Shown: positions 50,668 through 57,979 of the stretch, one piece after another
Position numbering within the stretch: the first letter of the stretch is position 1
Layout: every line of letters starts with the position of its first letter
Origin: DATFVJ01 sp963820395
GTDB lineage: Bacteria; Actinomycetota; Actinomycetes; Streptosporangiales; Streptosporangiaceae
NCBI GenBank assembly: GCA_963820395.1
Contig: CAWGAE010000015.1
Location: 186,001 to 250,000 of the forward strand
Length of the DNA stretch: 64,000 bases
Reading direction: 5' to 3'
The notes under the pieces: model-generated
Told to the model about the DNA's origin: nothing
The model's input: only the letters and a program-made list of their open reading frames with translations
The model's database searches: none
Translations under genes and position numbers: made by a program

Positions 50668-50946
50668 GTGAGAACTGAGACACAGGATCGCCTTGGCCCG
50701 AGCCCACGGGTCGCCAGGCCAGAACTGACGGGCCACACACGGGCCACATGCCAAGCGGACGAAGAGTCAGCCACCGGCACTCACGGACATTCGCCAGTCA
50801 TCCACGAGGACAGGCAGTCTTGCACGCCCCAGATGCGCCCCCCAAAAACGAGGCTTCTGCGGGAAGGCCGCAGCTCAATGGCCGGTCCTCATCAATGGCC
50901 TCGGGCTCGGGGTGGCCGTCCACGGCGCACCAAGCTACTTGGTTGA
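50668..50946 (+). pseudogene. Truncated gene downstream of the sigma factor
   Basis: A GTG overlaps the sigma stop in GTGA, the usual position of a partner gene (often an anti-sigma or membrane protein) in SigE-type operons. The frame is open to 50946 but gives MRTETQDRLGPSPR and then low-information residues with no membrane segment, and it runs through the methyltransferase fragment in another frame. It is probably only the first codons of the partner gene joined to foreign DNA. Confidence 0.35.
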
Positions 50947-51049
50947 TCACGTCGATGTGGTCGAGATCGACGCCGAGCTGGTAGAGCTGCTGCGGCCCCG
51001 CTTCGACCCGGACAAGGTGTCGTTCCACGTCGGCGACGCGCACACCTAG
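50879..51049 (+). pseudogene. Methyltransferase C-terminal fragment
   Basis: The plus-strand reading PVLINGLGLGVAVHGAPSYL, VDHVDVVEIDAELVELLRPRFDP, DKVSFHVGDAHT then stop is the SAM-binding part of a spermidine-synthase-like methyltransferase: the glycine-rich loop GLGLG and acidic strand end VVEID are clear. There is no start codon in position, and upstream codons belong to other frames. A relic of a mobile-element gene. Confidence 0.6.
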
Positions 51050-51115
51050 CAGTTCCCGCCGAGGACACGGTGGGACGCAGGGTGGCACGGGCAGGTGGCC
51101 TTGTCGTGCGTGGCG

Positions 51116-51286
51116 TTACTCCGGCGACCGCCGTTGGCCCGCTTGAAGCTGCCGACACTGTCGACCCTTTGCCCCGCGCGCCCCGTCGCTGCCCTCGTAG
51201 CCGAAGTCGGGAACCCAGTTGGCATCGTTGATGAAGATCCGGCCGTAGGTGGTAACGACCCCTAGGTCCTGCCAGTTCTCGCTCAT
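51116..51286 (-). CDS. Small hypothetical protein
   Basis: 56 residues starting MSENWQDLGVVTTYGRIFIN, then DANWVPDFGYEGSDGARGAK. AAGGAGAG lies 7 bases before the ATG, a strong signal. It sits divergently from the ATPase fragment with about 135 bases between. No family is recognised; a conserved small mobile-element protein is likely. Upstream on the minus strand a hydrophobic reading (FVSAIFFPISAVLVSYDWW) ends just before it but has no start codon. Confidence 0.5.
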   Translation of the reverse strand: MSENWQDLGVVTTYGRIFINDANWVPDFGYEGSDGARGAKGRQCRQLQAGQRRSPE

Positions 51287-51422
51287 GTTGTCTCTCCTTG
51301 AATGCGGATGTGCTGCACCTGCTGCCACCAGTCGTAGCTGACCAGCACTGCTGAGATGGGGAAGAAGATCGCCGAGACGAACGCAGGCGTGCCAGGCGTG
51401 CGGCGAAGAAGGCGGACCGCTC

Positions 51423-52082
51423 ATGAACCACCAGCAGCTACGCCGTGAGACGATCACCACCTCCCGCGCGGCCGACTTCCTGGAGCGGTCGGCGCTGGTC
51501 AGCCAGACCGGCCGCGATGAGGCCGAGTGGGACGACGTCGTCGTCAAGGAGCTGCTCGACAACGCGCTCGACGCATGCGAGACGGCCGGGGTCGAGCCGG
51601 GCATCGAGGTCGAGCTGCTCGTCACGGACGACGTCCAGTGGATCACCGTGTCGGACAATGCCCCCGGCATCCCGGCCGAGGTGGTGGCGCGCATCCTTGA
51701 CTTCGCCACCACCACCTCCGACAAGCGGCTCTACCGCTCACCTGCTCGTGGCGCACAGGGCAACGCACTGAAGACGATCATTGGTATCGCGCACGTGCTG
51801 GGCACGGGCGAACCGGTCGTCATCGAGGCACAGGGCATCCGCCACACCATCGGTGCCCGCCTCGACCTGGCCGGGGACGCGGAGGTCAGCCACGACCAGT
51901 CCCCGTGCGGTCGGACCACCGGGACCTCGATCGTGGTGCCCCTGTCCGCTGACCTCGACATCGACGTGTACCGCTGGGTCGCCGACTACGGCCTTGTAAA
52001 TCCGCACGCCTCGTTCACCGTCGTTGAGCTGATCGGTTCTTACTTCGCAATGGCTGGCACCGCCCTGAAAGCCGCCTCCTGA
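51423..52082 (+). pseudogene. Topoisomerase VI-B-like GHKL ATPase, truncated
   Basis: 219 codons. TSRAADFLERSALVSQTG is followed by GHKL motifs: VVKELLDNALDACE (catalytic Glu and Mg-binding Asn), ITVSDNAPGIPAEVV, and SPARGAQGNALKTIIGIAHVLG. Such proteins, common on actinobacterial mobile elements, are longer, and the homologous reading ends at YGLVNPHASFTVVEL; the last 17 residues are read-through into the neighbouring gene's 3' end. AAGGCGG precedes ATG 51423. The ATP-binding part is complete, but the transducer domain is lost. Confidence 0.75.
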
Positions 52083-53071
52083 TCCGACGATATCTTGACG
52101 GTCGTAACGTACGTCGCTCCTGGCGCGATAAACGTAATCTTCTGGGCTGCCTTGAGTGCGCTGGCGTTGAACGCCGAGTCTGGGACTGCGGCCAGCGAGC
52201 TGTACCGGTACAAGTTGTACGTCGTCCCCGCCTTCAGCCCGGAAACAGTGACCGTCAGCGTCAGCGGCTCTGGGGCCGGGCGGGTGTTGCTGCCGTCCTT
52301 GATGGCGGGCAGCTCGTAGGCAAGGTTGGTGTCAACGCGTACCGGGACCGTCTCGTGGTCCAGGTCCTTAATTCCAGTAATAGCGATACCGTAGTTGTCA
52401 TTACCGGAATTATTCACCGTGTACGCTGGTGCACTAGCCTGGTTCGCCTGACGACGGTTAGCCTGGAATTGACTGAAATTAATCGTCCATACCGGGTGAC
52501 CGGGAGCCTCACCGTTATCGTTGAAGATGATCTGGTCGCTGGCGTAATATTTCGACGTCAACGGGTAATTAGAGGTAATACCGGTGACTGGAACGATATG
52601 GTCGTAGTCCGGATCAGAGCCACCGTTCATGAACACCCCGATGAGTACCGGGTGCCCAGCTAGGACACTGCCCTTCACCCACGACAAAAAGTCATTCGTC
52701 GAGCGCTCGGACGACGTGTTGTACGCTGCAGCGTTGAGATGCATCTTCGCCGCAGCCTGCGTGTCGTTGACGCCGAGCAGGAGCTGGCTATTCTGGTTAG
52801 ATTCGTTCCCGCCGCTGACGAGGGCGCGTACGTCGTACTGACTGAGGTACTCGCCGTAGTACAGCCGGGCGCTGATCATCGATACCTCGCCGCAATAACC
52901 GTAATTAGAGTTCCACTGTTGGCGGGGAGAGATGTTATTCACGTGCTTGTAGCTCATACTACACCCCGCTAGCGCAGTGATGAATAGTAGGAATACTAGA
53001 TATCGCCATTTTTGGTGATGGCCTTGTCTTCGTACGGCTCGACAAACCGGCGGTAGAATTCTAGTTTGCAT
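52040..53071 (-). CDS. C39-like cysteine-peptidase lipoprotein
   Basis: 343 residues. The N-terminus has a hydrophobic stretch YLVFLLFITALAGC ending in a lipobox, so it is exported and lipid-anchored. NYGYCGEVSMISARLYYGEY carries the likely catalytic Cys, DYDHIVPVTGI the His, and QIIFNDNGEAPGHP the Asp/Asn of a papain-like C39-type fold. The C-terminal half is beta-rich (EPLTLTVTVSGLKAGTTYNLYRYSS). It would cut or bind peptides at the cell surface; whether active is unknown. Base composition is visibly more A/T-rich than the backbone, suggesting transfer. Its first 76 bases overlap the preceding gene in another frame. Confidence 0.75.
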   Translation of the reverse strand: MQTRILPPVCRAVRRQGHHQKWRYLVFLLFITALAGCSMSYKHVNNISPRQQWNSNYGYCGEVSMISARLYYGEYLSQYDVRALVSGGNESNQNSQLLLGVNDTQAAAKMHLNAAAYNTSSERSTNDFLSWVKGSVLAGHPVLIGVFMNGGSDPDYDHIVPVTGITSNYPLTSKYYASDQIIFNDNGEAPGHPVWTINFSQFQANRRQANQASAPAYTVNNSGNDNYGIAITGIKDLDHETVPVRVDTNLAYELPAIKDGSNTRPAPEPLTLTVTVSGLKAGTTYNLYRYSSLAAVPDSAFNASALKAAQKITFIAPGATYVTTVKISSDQEAAFRAVPAIAK

Positions 53072-53271
53072 GCCTCGAGCACCCCTACACCCCGATTGTA
53101 GTTGAAGTACGACTCGGCTACGTCTTTGTACACTCCCTTGAGGATGCGGGTGAAGATATAATTGACTACCCCATCCTGGCCCGATCCTGGGTGGTACTTC
53201 CAGAGTTTCGTAATAAGCGCGTCGATCTCGGTGTCTACGACCTCACGATGGTCAGGGGCTATGTAGGGCAC
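52996..53271 (-). CDS. DUF6899-like protein
   Basis: 91 residues starting MPYIAPDHREVVDTEIDALI, then DGVVNYIFTRILKGVYKDVAE, GVGVLEACKLEFYRRFVEPYEDKAITKNGDI. The G-x-L-E-x-x-K-L-E-F-Y-R-R and PYED-x-K-I-x-x-N-G-D-I blocks are those of DUF6899 proteins, found on phages and mobile elements and in environmental genomes; function unknown. A/T-rich composition like the lipoprotein gene, with which it shares an overlap and probably a transcript. Confidence 0.75.
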   Translation of the reverse strand: MPYIAPDHREVVDTEIDALITKLWKYHPGSGQDGVVNYIFTRILKGVYKDVAESYFNYNRGVGVLEACKLEFYRRFVEPYEDKAITKNGDI

Positions 53272-53389
53272 TGTCTTCCTCCACTACCGGCGCGGATTTC
53301 TTCAGCCGTGCCTGGTAGTCCTCGTTACGGACGTCTGCCTCATCGCGCTTCGTCTGGCGGTCGGCGGTGTCCAGGCTGATGTGTTGCAT
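53252..53389 (-). CDS. Small hypothetical protein
   Basis: 45 residues from ATG 53389, MQHISLDTADRQTKRDEADVRNEDYQARLKKSAPVVEEDSALHSP, charged and probably helical. GGAG lies 12 bases upstream. It overlaps the DUF6899 start by 20 bases, so the two are likely coupled. No known family. Confidence 0.45.
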   Translation of the reverse strand: MQHISLDTADRQTKRDEADVRNEDYQARLKKSAPVVEEDSALHSP

Positions 53390-53442
53390 GATCTTGATCT
53401 CCGGTCGGCTCCTCTGTTCGCCTGGGCTTCGGGGACTGGCAG

Positions 53443-54113
53443 TTACCAGACGTGCGGTGGTTCCTCGCCTGGCGGGAACTCGTCGAGGATGCCGTCTGGC
53501 CTTGCGCGCACCATGTCCGCTCCCGGTCGCGGAACAGCGCAACGGCGCCGAATTCTTCCGGCGTGGCCGAGACTGATCCGGGTATCTCCCGCGTGGCCTG
53601 CGCTGATTCGCGGGGGCTCAGGGTGCCTAGCTGGTCCGGCACGCCGCAAGGGACGCTGCCCTCACGCCAGCTGATGGCCACGCCGTAGATCGGCTGCTCG
53701 CTCGTTTTCTTCACGTGGGCGATCACCACGTTCCCGCGTGCGCCCTCCGTCGCTACCTGGACCTGTGTGACGCGGAGATCAGGGCCGCGTTCCTCAAAGA
53801 TGAACACCCGGGACGCCTGGGCCCGGCGCCTGTCGGAGGCCTCCTGCTTGCGCTCGGCAAGGGAGGCCTCAAGTTCCTTGACTTGGAGCGCGACCACCGG
53901 CGCTTGCTTCTCGTTGAAGTCCTGCTGCTCGCGGAGCTGGCGCTCGAGCAGTCCGGCTTCCCTGGACTGCTCTTCGAGCTGGCTCTTGAGGGTGCGGACC
54001 TCTTCGGCTTGCTCGAGGAACGCCTTCCGCGCGTAGTGCACGGTGACGAAGGCGCCAACGGCCAGCGCCACGGTGGCGACGGCACCAATCCACGTAGCCA
54101 CAGTGAGCGACAT
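53443..54113 (-). CDS. Membrane-anchored coiled-coil protein, frame break
   Basis: One transmembrane segment at the N-terminus (MSLTVATWIGAVATVALAVGAFVTVHYARKAF), a coiled coil (EQAEEVRTLKSQLEEQSREAGLLERQLREQQ), then a beta-rich domain (GNVVIAHVKKTSEQPIYGVAISWREG, AVALFRDRERTWCA). In frame the reading decays after ERTWCAQ; a one-base shift near 53505 gives RPDGILDEFPPGEEPPHVW and a stop at 53443, the expected ending. Resembles uncharacterised actinomycete membrane proteins with the same layout. Composition is normal for the genome, unlike the next two genes. Confidence 0.65.
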
Positions 54114-55092
54114 AGGCGAAGCCTAGGTGGATCAGCGCCTCGCCGCCGCAACACTGTTGCCAGAGGCTGCTACCAGAGATGGACAGGACATCGTCGTCCG
54201 GGCCGGACGGCTGTTCGCCAGGTCAGTAGGCGGCTGCCGTGGGCCACCGAGGCTGCGTGTCATCACCCGCACCCGGCAGTCAGGGCGACCGGCGGCTGGG
54301 CCGGGCACGGGGTCAAGCAGGGAACGGTTCGCGCGCTGCTGGAGGCCGACCGGGTGCAGTCCTGGCGGTCAGTCGTCGGCACCACCACGCAGGCCAGGTG
54401 GAAAAGGGCACCCGCTGATCTGCGCGAGCTGGTGCGCGGCCGCATCGTCGCCGCACTTACCGACGACAACGAGGAGCAGGCATCGTGAGCGAACCGGGGA
54501 ACGGTGCCACAACACCCGTGCCGCCCTGTGCCACCCAGGCGGCTCTCAGGCAGCGCCTGCGGGGGTCCGACGGTAGCGTCGGTGTCGTTGTAACCAGCCG
54601 CACGCACACCCGGCAGAGGGCGCTCAGCCGCGCCCGACATCGTACCGGCCCAGATAGTCCCAGATAGTATCGCGGCCGGAATGGAGCGACTGATGGTGCC
54701 CGTTGAGCGAAGGGCCCTCCGGCGCCGTCACCGGGCCGCCGGGTGCAGGACCGGGAGGCTGAACTCGACGCCGAGCAGCAGCAGCGCATCGCATGGGATG
54801 CCAGGCGCGCCGCGGGGCAGGAGGCCGCGCGTATTCACGTTGTGCAGCGGCGTAGTCGGTGCGGTGCCGCAGCAGAGCCGTTCACTTGAGCACGTCGCGA
54901 GGTGACAGGCGTGCGGCTCGCGCGGCGGGACTTCATGCTGCCTGGGGACGACGCGTATCCGTCACGGACGGTTGCGGTGCGGTAGCGCACTCGCGGCGAG
55001 ATGATGAAGGTGTTGTCGTCGCTGTGGCCTTGGGCACGCGGCCGCCAGGCGCCAGCGCGGCGCGGGCCGAACCGGGGAAGGAGCCTGCTCGC
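54114..55092. other. About 1 kb without a supported gene
   Basis: Plus-strand frames near 54300-54488 (VRALLEADRVQSWRSVVG, APADLRELVRGRIVAALTDD) and 54485-54667, joined by a GTGAG overlap, could be tail pieces of mobile-element genes, but neither has a complete domain. The right half has only short frames on both strands. A promoter for the cysteine-desulfurase-like gene should lie near 55000. Confidence 0.45.
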
Positions 55093-56298
55093 ATGGCATT
55101 CGATGTGAGCAAGATCCGTGCGGACTACCCCGCGCTCGCCGACGGATACGCCTACCTCGACGGCGCGGCAGGTACCCAGGTGCCGGAGGCGGTGATAAGC
55201 GCGATCGCCGATACCTACCGCGCCGGGATCGGTAACGCGGGTGGCGCCTTTCCGGCCAGCCACCGCGCCGACGAGATCATTGCCAGGTGCCGCGCGGCGG
55301 TGGCCGACCTGACCGGCGGATACCCGGACGGCGTGATCCTGGGCCCGAACATGACGACGCTGACCTACCGGCTGGCGAATACGCTCGCCAAGGACTGGGG
55401 TTCGGGAGACGAGGTGATCGTCTCCCGGCTTGACCATGACGCCAACATCAGGCCGTGGGTGCAGGCGGCAGACAGCACCGGTGCCACGGTGCGATGGGCC
55501 GAGGTGGACACGGAAACCGGCGAGCTTCCAGCCGCCCAGTACGATCACCTGCTGTCCGGGCGGACCCGGCTTGTCGCGGTCACGGCGGCGAGCAACGTGC
55601 TCGGCACCAGGCCGGACGTGGCAGCCATCACGGCGAAGGCGCACGCGGTCGGCGCTCTTACCTACGTGGATGGCGTGCACGCGGCGCCGCACGGCCCGGT
55701 CGACGTAGCAGCGCTGGGCGCCGACTTCTTCGCCACGAGCGCTTACAAATGGTCCGGGCCGCATGTCGGCGCCGTCGTCTCCGATCCGGGCCTGCTGGCC
55801 GACCTGCACCCGGACAAGCTCGCATCCTCGCCGGGCACTGTGCCCGAGCGGTTCGAGACCGGCACCCCGCCGTACGCCGACCTTGCCGCCGTAGCGGCCG
55901 CAGTAGATTACCTCGCCGCACTCGACAGCGCCGCGGCCGGCCCTCGCCGCGAACGCGTGCTCGCGTCGATGGCCGCCGCCGAGGCGCACGAGCAGCGGCT
56001 TTTCCATGTTCTGCTCGACGGGCTGACGTCCATGCGCCACGTCACGTGCTACGGGAAGGCGGCTAACCGCACTGCCACGGCGTATTTCACTGTGGCCGGT
56101 CACACCCCTCGCGAGGTCGCGCAACATCTTGCCTCGGCCAAGGTGAACGTGTGGAACGGCCACAACTACGCGTGGGAGCTCACGGCCGCGCTCGGCATAA
56201 GGGACAGCGGCAGCGCGGTGCGCGCTGGCCTGGTGCACTACAACGACCGCAGCGATCTCGACCGCCTTCTCGACGGCGTCGCGAAACTGGGCCGCTGA
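55093..56298 (+). CDS. Cysteine desulfurase-like PLP-dependent enzyme
   Basis: 401 residues of the class V aminotransferase fold: YAYLDGAAGTQVPEAVI at the start, SRLDHDANIRPWV, VTAASNVLGTRPD, YVDGVHAAPHGPVDVAALG (PLP-binding Asp), and ATSAYKWSGPHVG with the PLP lysine at residue 219. It belongs to the cysteine-desulfurase-like branch (VC1184 type) rather than IscS/SufS, since it lacks the mobile catalytic-cysteine loop. It probably acts on an amino acid C-S or C-N bond; the substrate is unknown. ATG 55093 follows GGGGAAGGAG at a longish spacing. Confidence 0.85.
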   Translation: MAFDVSKIRADYPALADGYAYLDGAAGTQVPEAVISAIADTYRAGIGNAGGAFPASHRADEIIARCRAAVADLTGGYPDGVILGPNMTTLTYRLANTLAKDWGSGDEVIVSRLDHDANIRPWVQAADSTGATVRWAEVDTETGELPAAQYDHLLSGRTRLVAVTAASNVLGTRPDVAAITAKAHAVGALTYVDGVHAAPHGPVDVAALGADFFATSAYKWSGPHVGAVVSDPGLLADLHPDKLASSPGTVPERFETGTPPYADLAAVAAAVDYLAALDSAAAGPRRERVLASMAAAEAHEQRLFHVLLDGLTSMRHVTCYGKAANRTATAYFTVAGHTPREVAQHLASAKVNVWNGHNYAWELTAALGIRDSGSAVRAGLVHYNDRSDLDRLLDGVAKLGR

Positions 56299-56461
56299 GC
56301 CGGGCGCTCAACCGGCCCAGCTCAGCCGCTGAACCGGGCGGCTGGGCTGGCCGAGGCGCCAGACCGCTATAACCTCGAAGTATGCCGTAGACCGGGGCGG
56401 CTGGGCTGGGCCGATCAGAGCGGGGCTGGCCCGCTTTACTCCGCGGTGAATCGCGGAAACC

Positions 56462-56484
56462 GGGCCGCGGATGCAGCGCGGCCC
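56462..56484. terminator. Terminator-like hairpin between convergent genes
   Basis: GGGCCGCG and CGCGGCCC form an 8-bp stem around a 7-nt loop, between the ends of two convergent genes. There is no U-tract, so it is a weak candidate. Confidence 0.4.
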
Positions 56485-56511
56485 CCGCACCACGCCGACG
56501 GGCGCGCCCGG

Positions 56512-57492
56512 TCAGCTGGCGAAATCGAGCAGCGGCTGGGCCCGGCTCGGGTGCCGGAGCTTCGACAGCGACTGCTTCTCCAGCTGCCGGATCCGCTCAC
56601 GGGTGAGCCCCAGGTGCTTGCCGATCTCATCGAGCGTGTGCGGGTTCCCGTCGAACAGGCCGAACCGCATCGACATGATGATGGCCTCACGCGGAGTGAG
56701 ATCCGCCAGCGCGCGCCGCAGCTCGTCGGCCATGAGCTGGCGGTCCACAAGCTCGGACGCCTCGGGCGCGTCGATGTCCTCGATCAGGTCGCCGATGCTG
56801 GTCTCGCCATCCTCGCCGATCGTCGAGTCGAGGCTGATCGGCTGACGGCTGGTCCGCAGCAGCTCCTCGATCTGATCCGGCGTGCGGTCGAGCTCCACGG
56901 CGAGCTCTTCTGGCGTCGGCTCGCGGCCAAGCAGCTGGTGCATATCGCGCTCGACCCTGCTCAGCTTGCTCAGCATCTCAAGCACATGGACCGGCAGCCG
57001 GATGGTTCGCGCCGAGTCGGCGAAGCCGCGCTGGATCGCCTGCCGGATCCACCACATCGCATAGGTGGAGAACTTGTAGCCCTTGGTGTAGTCGAACTTC
57101 TCCACCGCACGGATGAGGCCCAGATTGCCCTCCTGCACGACGTCAAGGAGGGAAAGCCCGCGATCGGAGTACTTCTTGGCTACCGACACCACGAGGCGGA
57201 GGTTGGCCTCGAGCATGTGCGCCTTGGCGCGGCGGCCGTCCGCTGCCACCGCCTCGATGTCGGCGCGAAGCGCGTCGCTGAGGCCCGTCTCGTTGTCCAG
57301 CTTGTGCTCGGCGTACAGGCCGGCCTCGATCCTCTTGGCGAGGTCTACCTCCTGCTCGGCGGTGAGCAGGCTGGTACGGCCGATCGCCTTGAGGTACGTG
57401 TGGACGGAGTCGCCCATCGTGGAGGTCTGATCATCCAGATCGGCGTCAACCCGGGCGGCGAGGTCCGCCCCGGCCTCGGCAATATCACTCAC
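56512..57492 (-). CDS. Group 1/2 sigma factor, regions 1.2-4
   Basis: 326 residues with the complete sigma-70 core: DSVHTYLKAIGRTSLLTAEQE (1.2), EANLRLVVSVAKKYSDRGLSLLDVVQEGNLGLIRAVEKFDYTKGYKFSTYAMWWIRQAI (2.1-2.4, RpoD box included), DRTPDQIEEL (3), and DLTPREAIIMSMRFGLFDG, LDEIGKHLGLTRERIRQLEKQSLSKLRHP (4). A GTG at 57492 is the likely start in this arrangement. The same frame upstream, separated only by a TGA at 57544, encodes a sigma region 1.1, so the gene appears to be one sigma factor cut by a stop. It resembles principal-type sigma factors of actinomycetes and could direct general transcription; whether another principal sigma factor exists cannot be seen here. Confidence 0.9.
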   Translation of the reverse strand: MSDIAEAGADLAARVDADLDDQTSTMGDSVHTYLKAIGRTSLLTAEQEVDLAKRIEAGLYAEHKLDNETGLSDALRADIEAVAADGRRAKAHMLEANLRLVVSVAKKYSDRGLSLLDVVQEGNLGLIRAVEKFDYTKGYKFSTYAMWWIRQAIQRGFADSARTIRLPVHVLEMLSKLSRVERDMHQLLGREPTPEELAVELDRTPDQIEELLRTSRQPISLDSTIGEDGETSIGDLIEDIDAPEASELVDRQLMADELRRALADLTPREAIIMSMRFGLFDGNPHTLDEIGKHLGLTRERIRQLEKQSLSKLRHPSRAQPLLDFAS

Positions 57493-57543
57493 CGGGCCCG
57501 CCGCCAGTGCGGCCTCTATGTCACCTATGTCACCGTCAGTCAG

Positions 57544-57843
57544 TCAGTGTCGGCCACGCTGGCCGTCACCGTCACCATCGGCCAGGTCGGTGTCCGCCAG
57601 ATCAGGTGCGGTCGTTCCGGTGGCCTCATCCGCGAGCCTGACACCGGCCTCGGTGAGCTCACGCAGGATGGACCGTCCCTCGGCTGCCGCAATGCCCGCC
57701 GCCTGGAAGGTGGCGCGGAGCTCGGCAAGGGACAGGTGACCCTGGGCCCGGCCACGCTGGACCAACTCGTCCAGGCTCGCCGCCGTCGCCTCGTCGTCAG
57801 CGACATCGTGCGCGGGTGATTGCGCTATCGCAGTCCGCGGCAT
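57544..57843 (-). CDS. Sigma factor region 1.1, separated by in-frame TGA
   Basis: 99 residues: MPRTAIAQSPAHDVADDEATAASLDELVQRG, then RAQGHLSLAELRATFQAAGI, RSILRELTEAGVRLADE, an acidic tail and a TGA stop. The first 75 residues match the autoinhibitory region 1.1 of primary sigma factors. GGAGGGAGGTG, 5 bases before ATG 57843, is one of the strongest ribosome-binding sites in the window. The stop is in the same frame as the sigma gene that follows, and the 17 codons between (LTDGDIGDIEAALAAGP) read as a natural linker. It may be a fused gene broken by mutation, or a separately translated domain. Confidence 0.75.
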   Translation of the reverse strand: MPRTAIAQSPAHDVADDEATAASLDELVQRGRAQGHLSLAELRATFQAAGIAAAEGRSILRELTEAGVRLADEATGTTAPDLADTDLADGDGDGQRGRH

Positions 57844-57979
57844 CAGACACCTCCCTCCGGAGCACGCGCTTCGCCGGCACCGCACGGCGGCGCTTTCGGT
57901 ACGCTCGTTCATAGCAGTACCCGCCCAGGGGCACCTGGTCGAGTTCCAAAGTCTCATGGGCAGGCACTATTTATTAACG
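57844..57979 (-). other. menE-sigma intergenic region
   Basis: Both genes are on the minus strand, so the sigma promoter probably lies here. No clear consensus hexamers are visible; the 26 bases before the sigma gene carry its strong ribosome-binding site. Confidence 0.4.

Larger units (their letters stand above)
48575..50671 (+). pseudogene. ECF sigma factor (SigE-like) split by IS110-type element
   Basis: The 5' part (to 48934) gives the region 2 sequence YSTHYRSLVRLASLLVRDTS, AEEVVQDSFVALQAAWWRI, then DMPSAEQDAMLQLECSAVISAM and LPRRQREALVLRYYAD. The 3' part (50561-50671) continues in frame with LSVAQIAASMGISQGAVKAH and SSRALSSLRSTLESQA, the helix-turn-helix of region 4. Removing the 1,626-bp insertion at the shared GCTGAC restores an uninterrupted 156-codon frame. 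Start is unclear: GTG 48575 is the first canonical codon, though a CTG at 48527 follows GGGAGGG. The protein would direct RNA polymerase to stress promoters; it is now broken. Confidence 0.88.

Noticed and set aside
51300..51420. Hydrophobic minus-strand segment before the small gene at 51286
   Set aside because: FVSAIFFPISAVLVSYDWW looks like a membrane helix but there is no start codon before it; it may be a relic.
54835..56238. 467-codon minus-strand frame opposite the cysteine-desulfurase-like gene
   Set aside because: It is a shadow: the plus strand encodes a full PLP-enzyme with all motifs.
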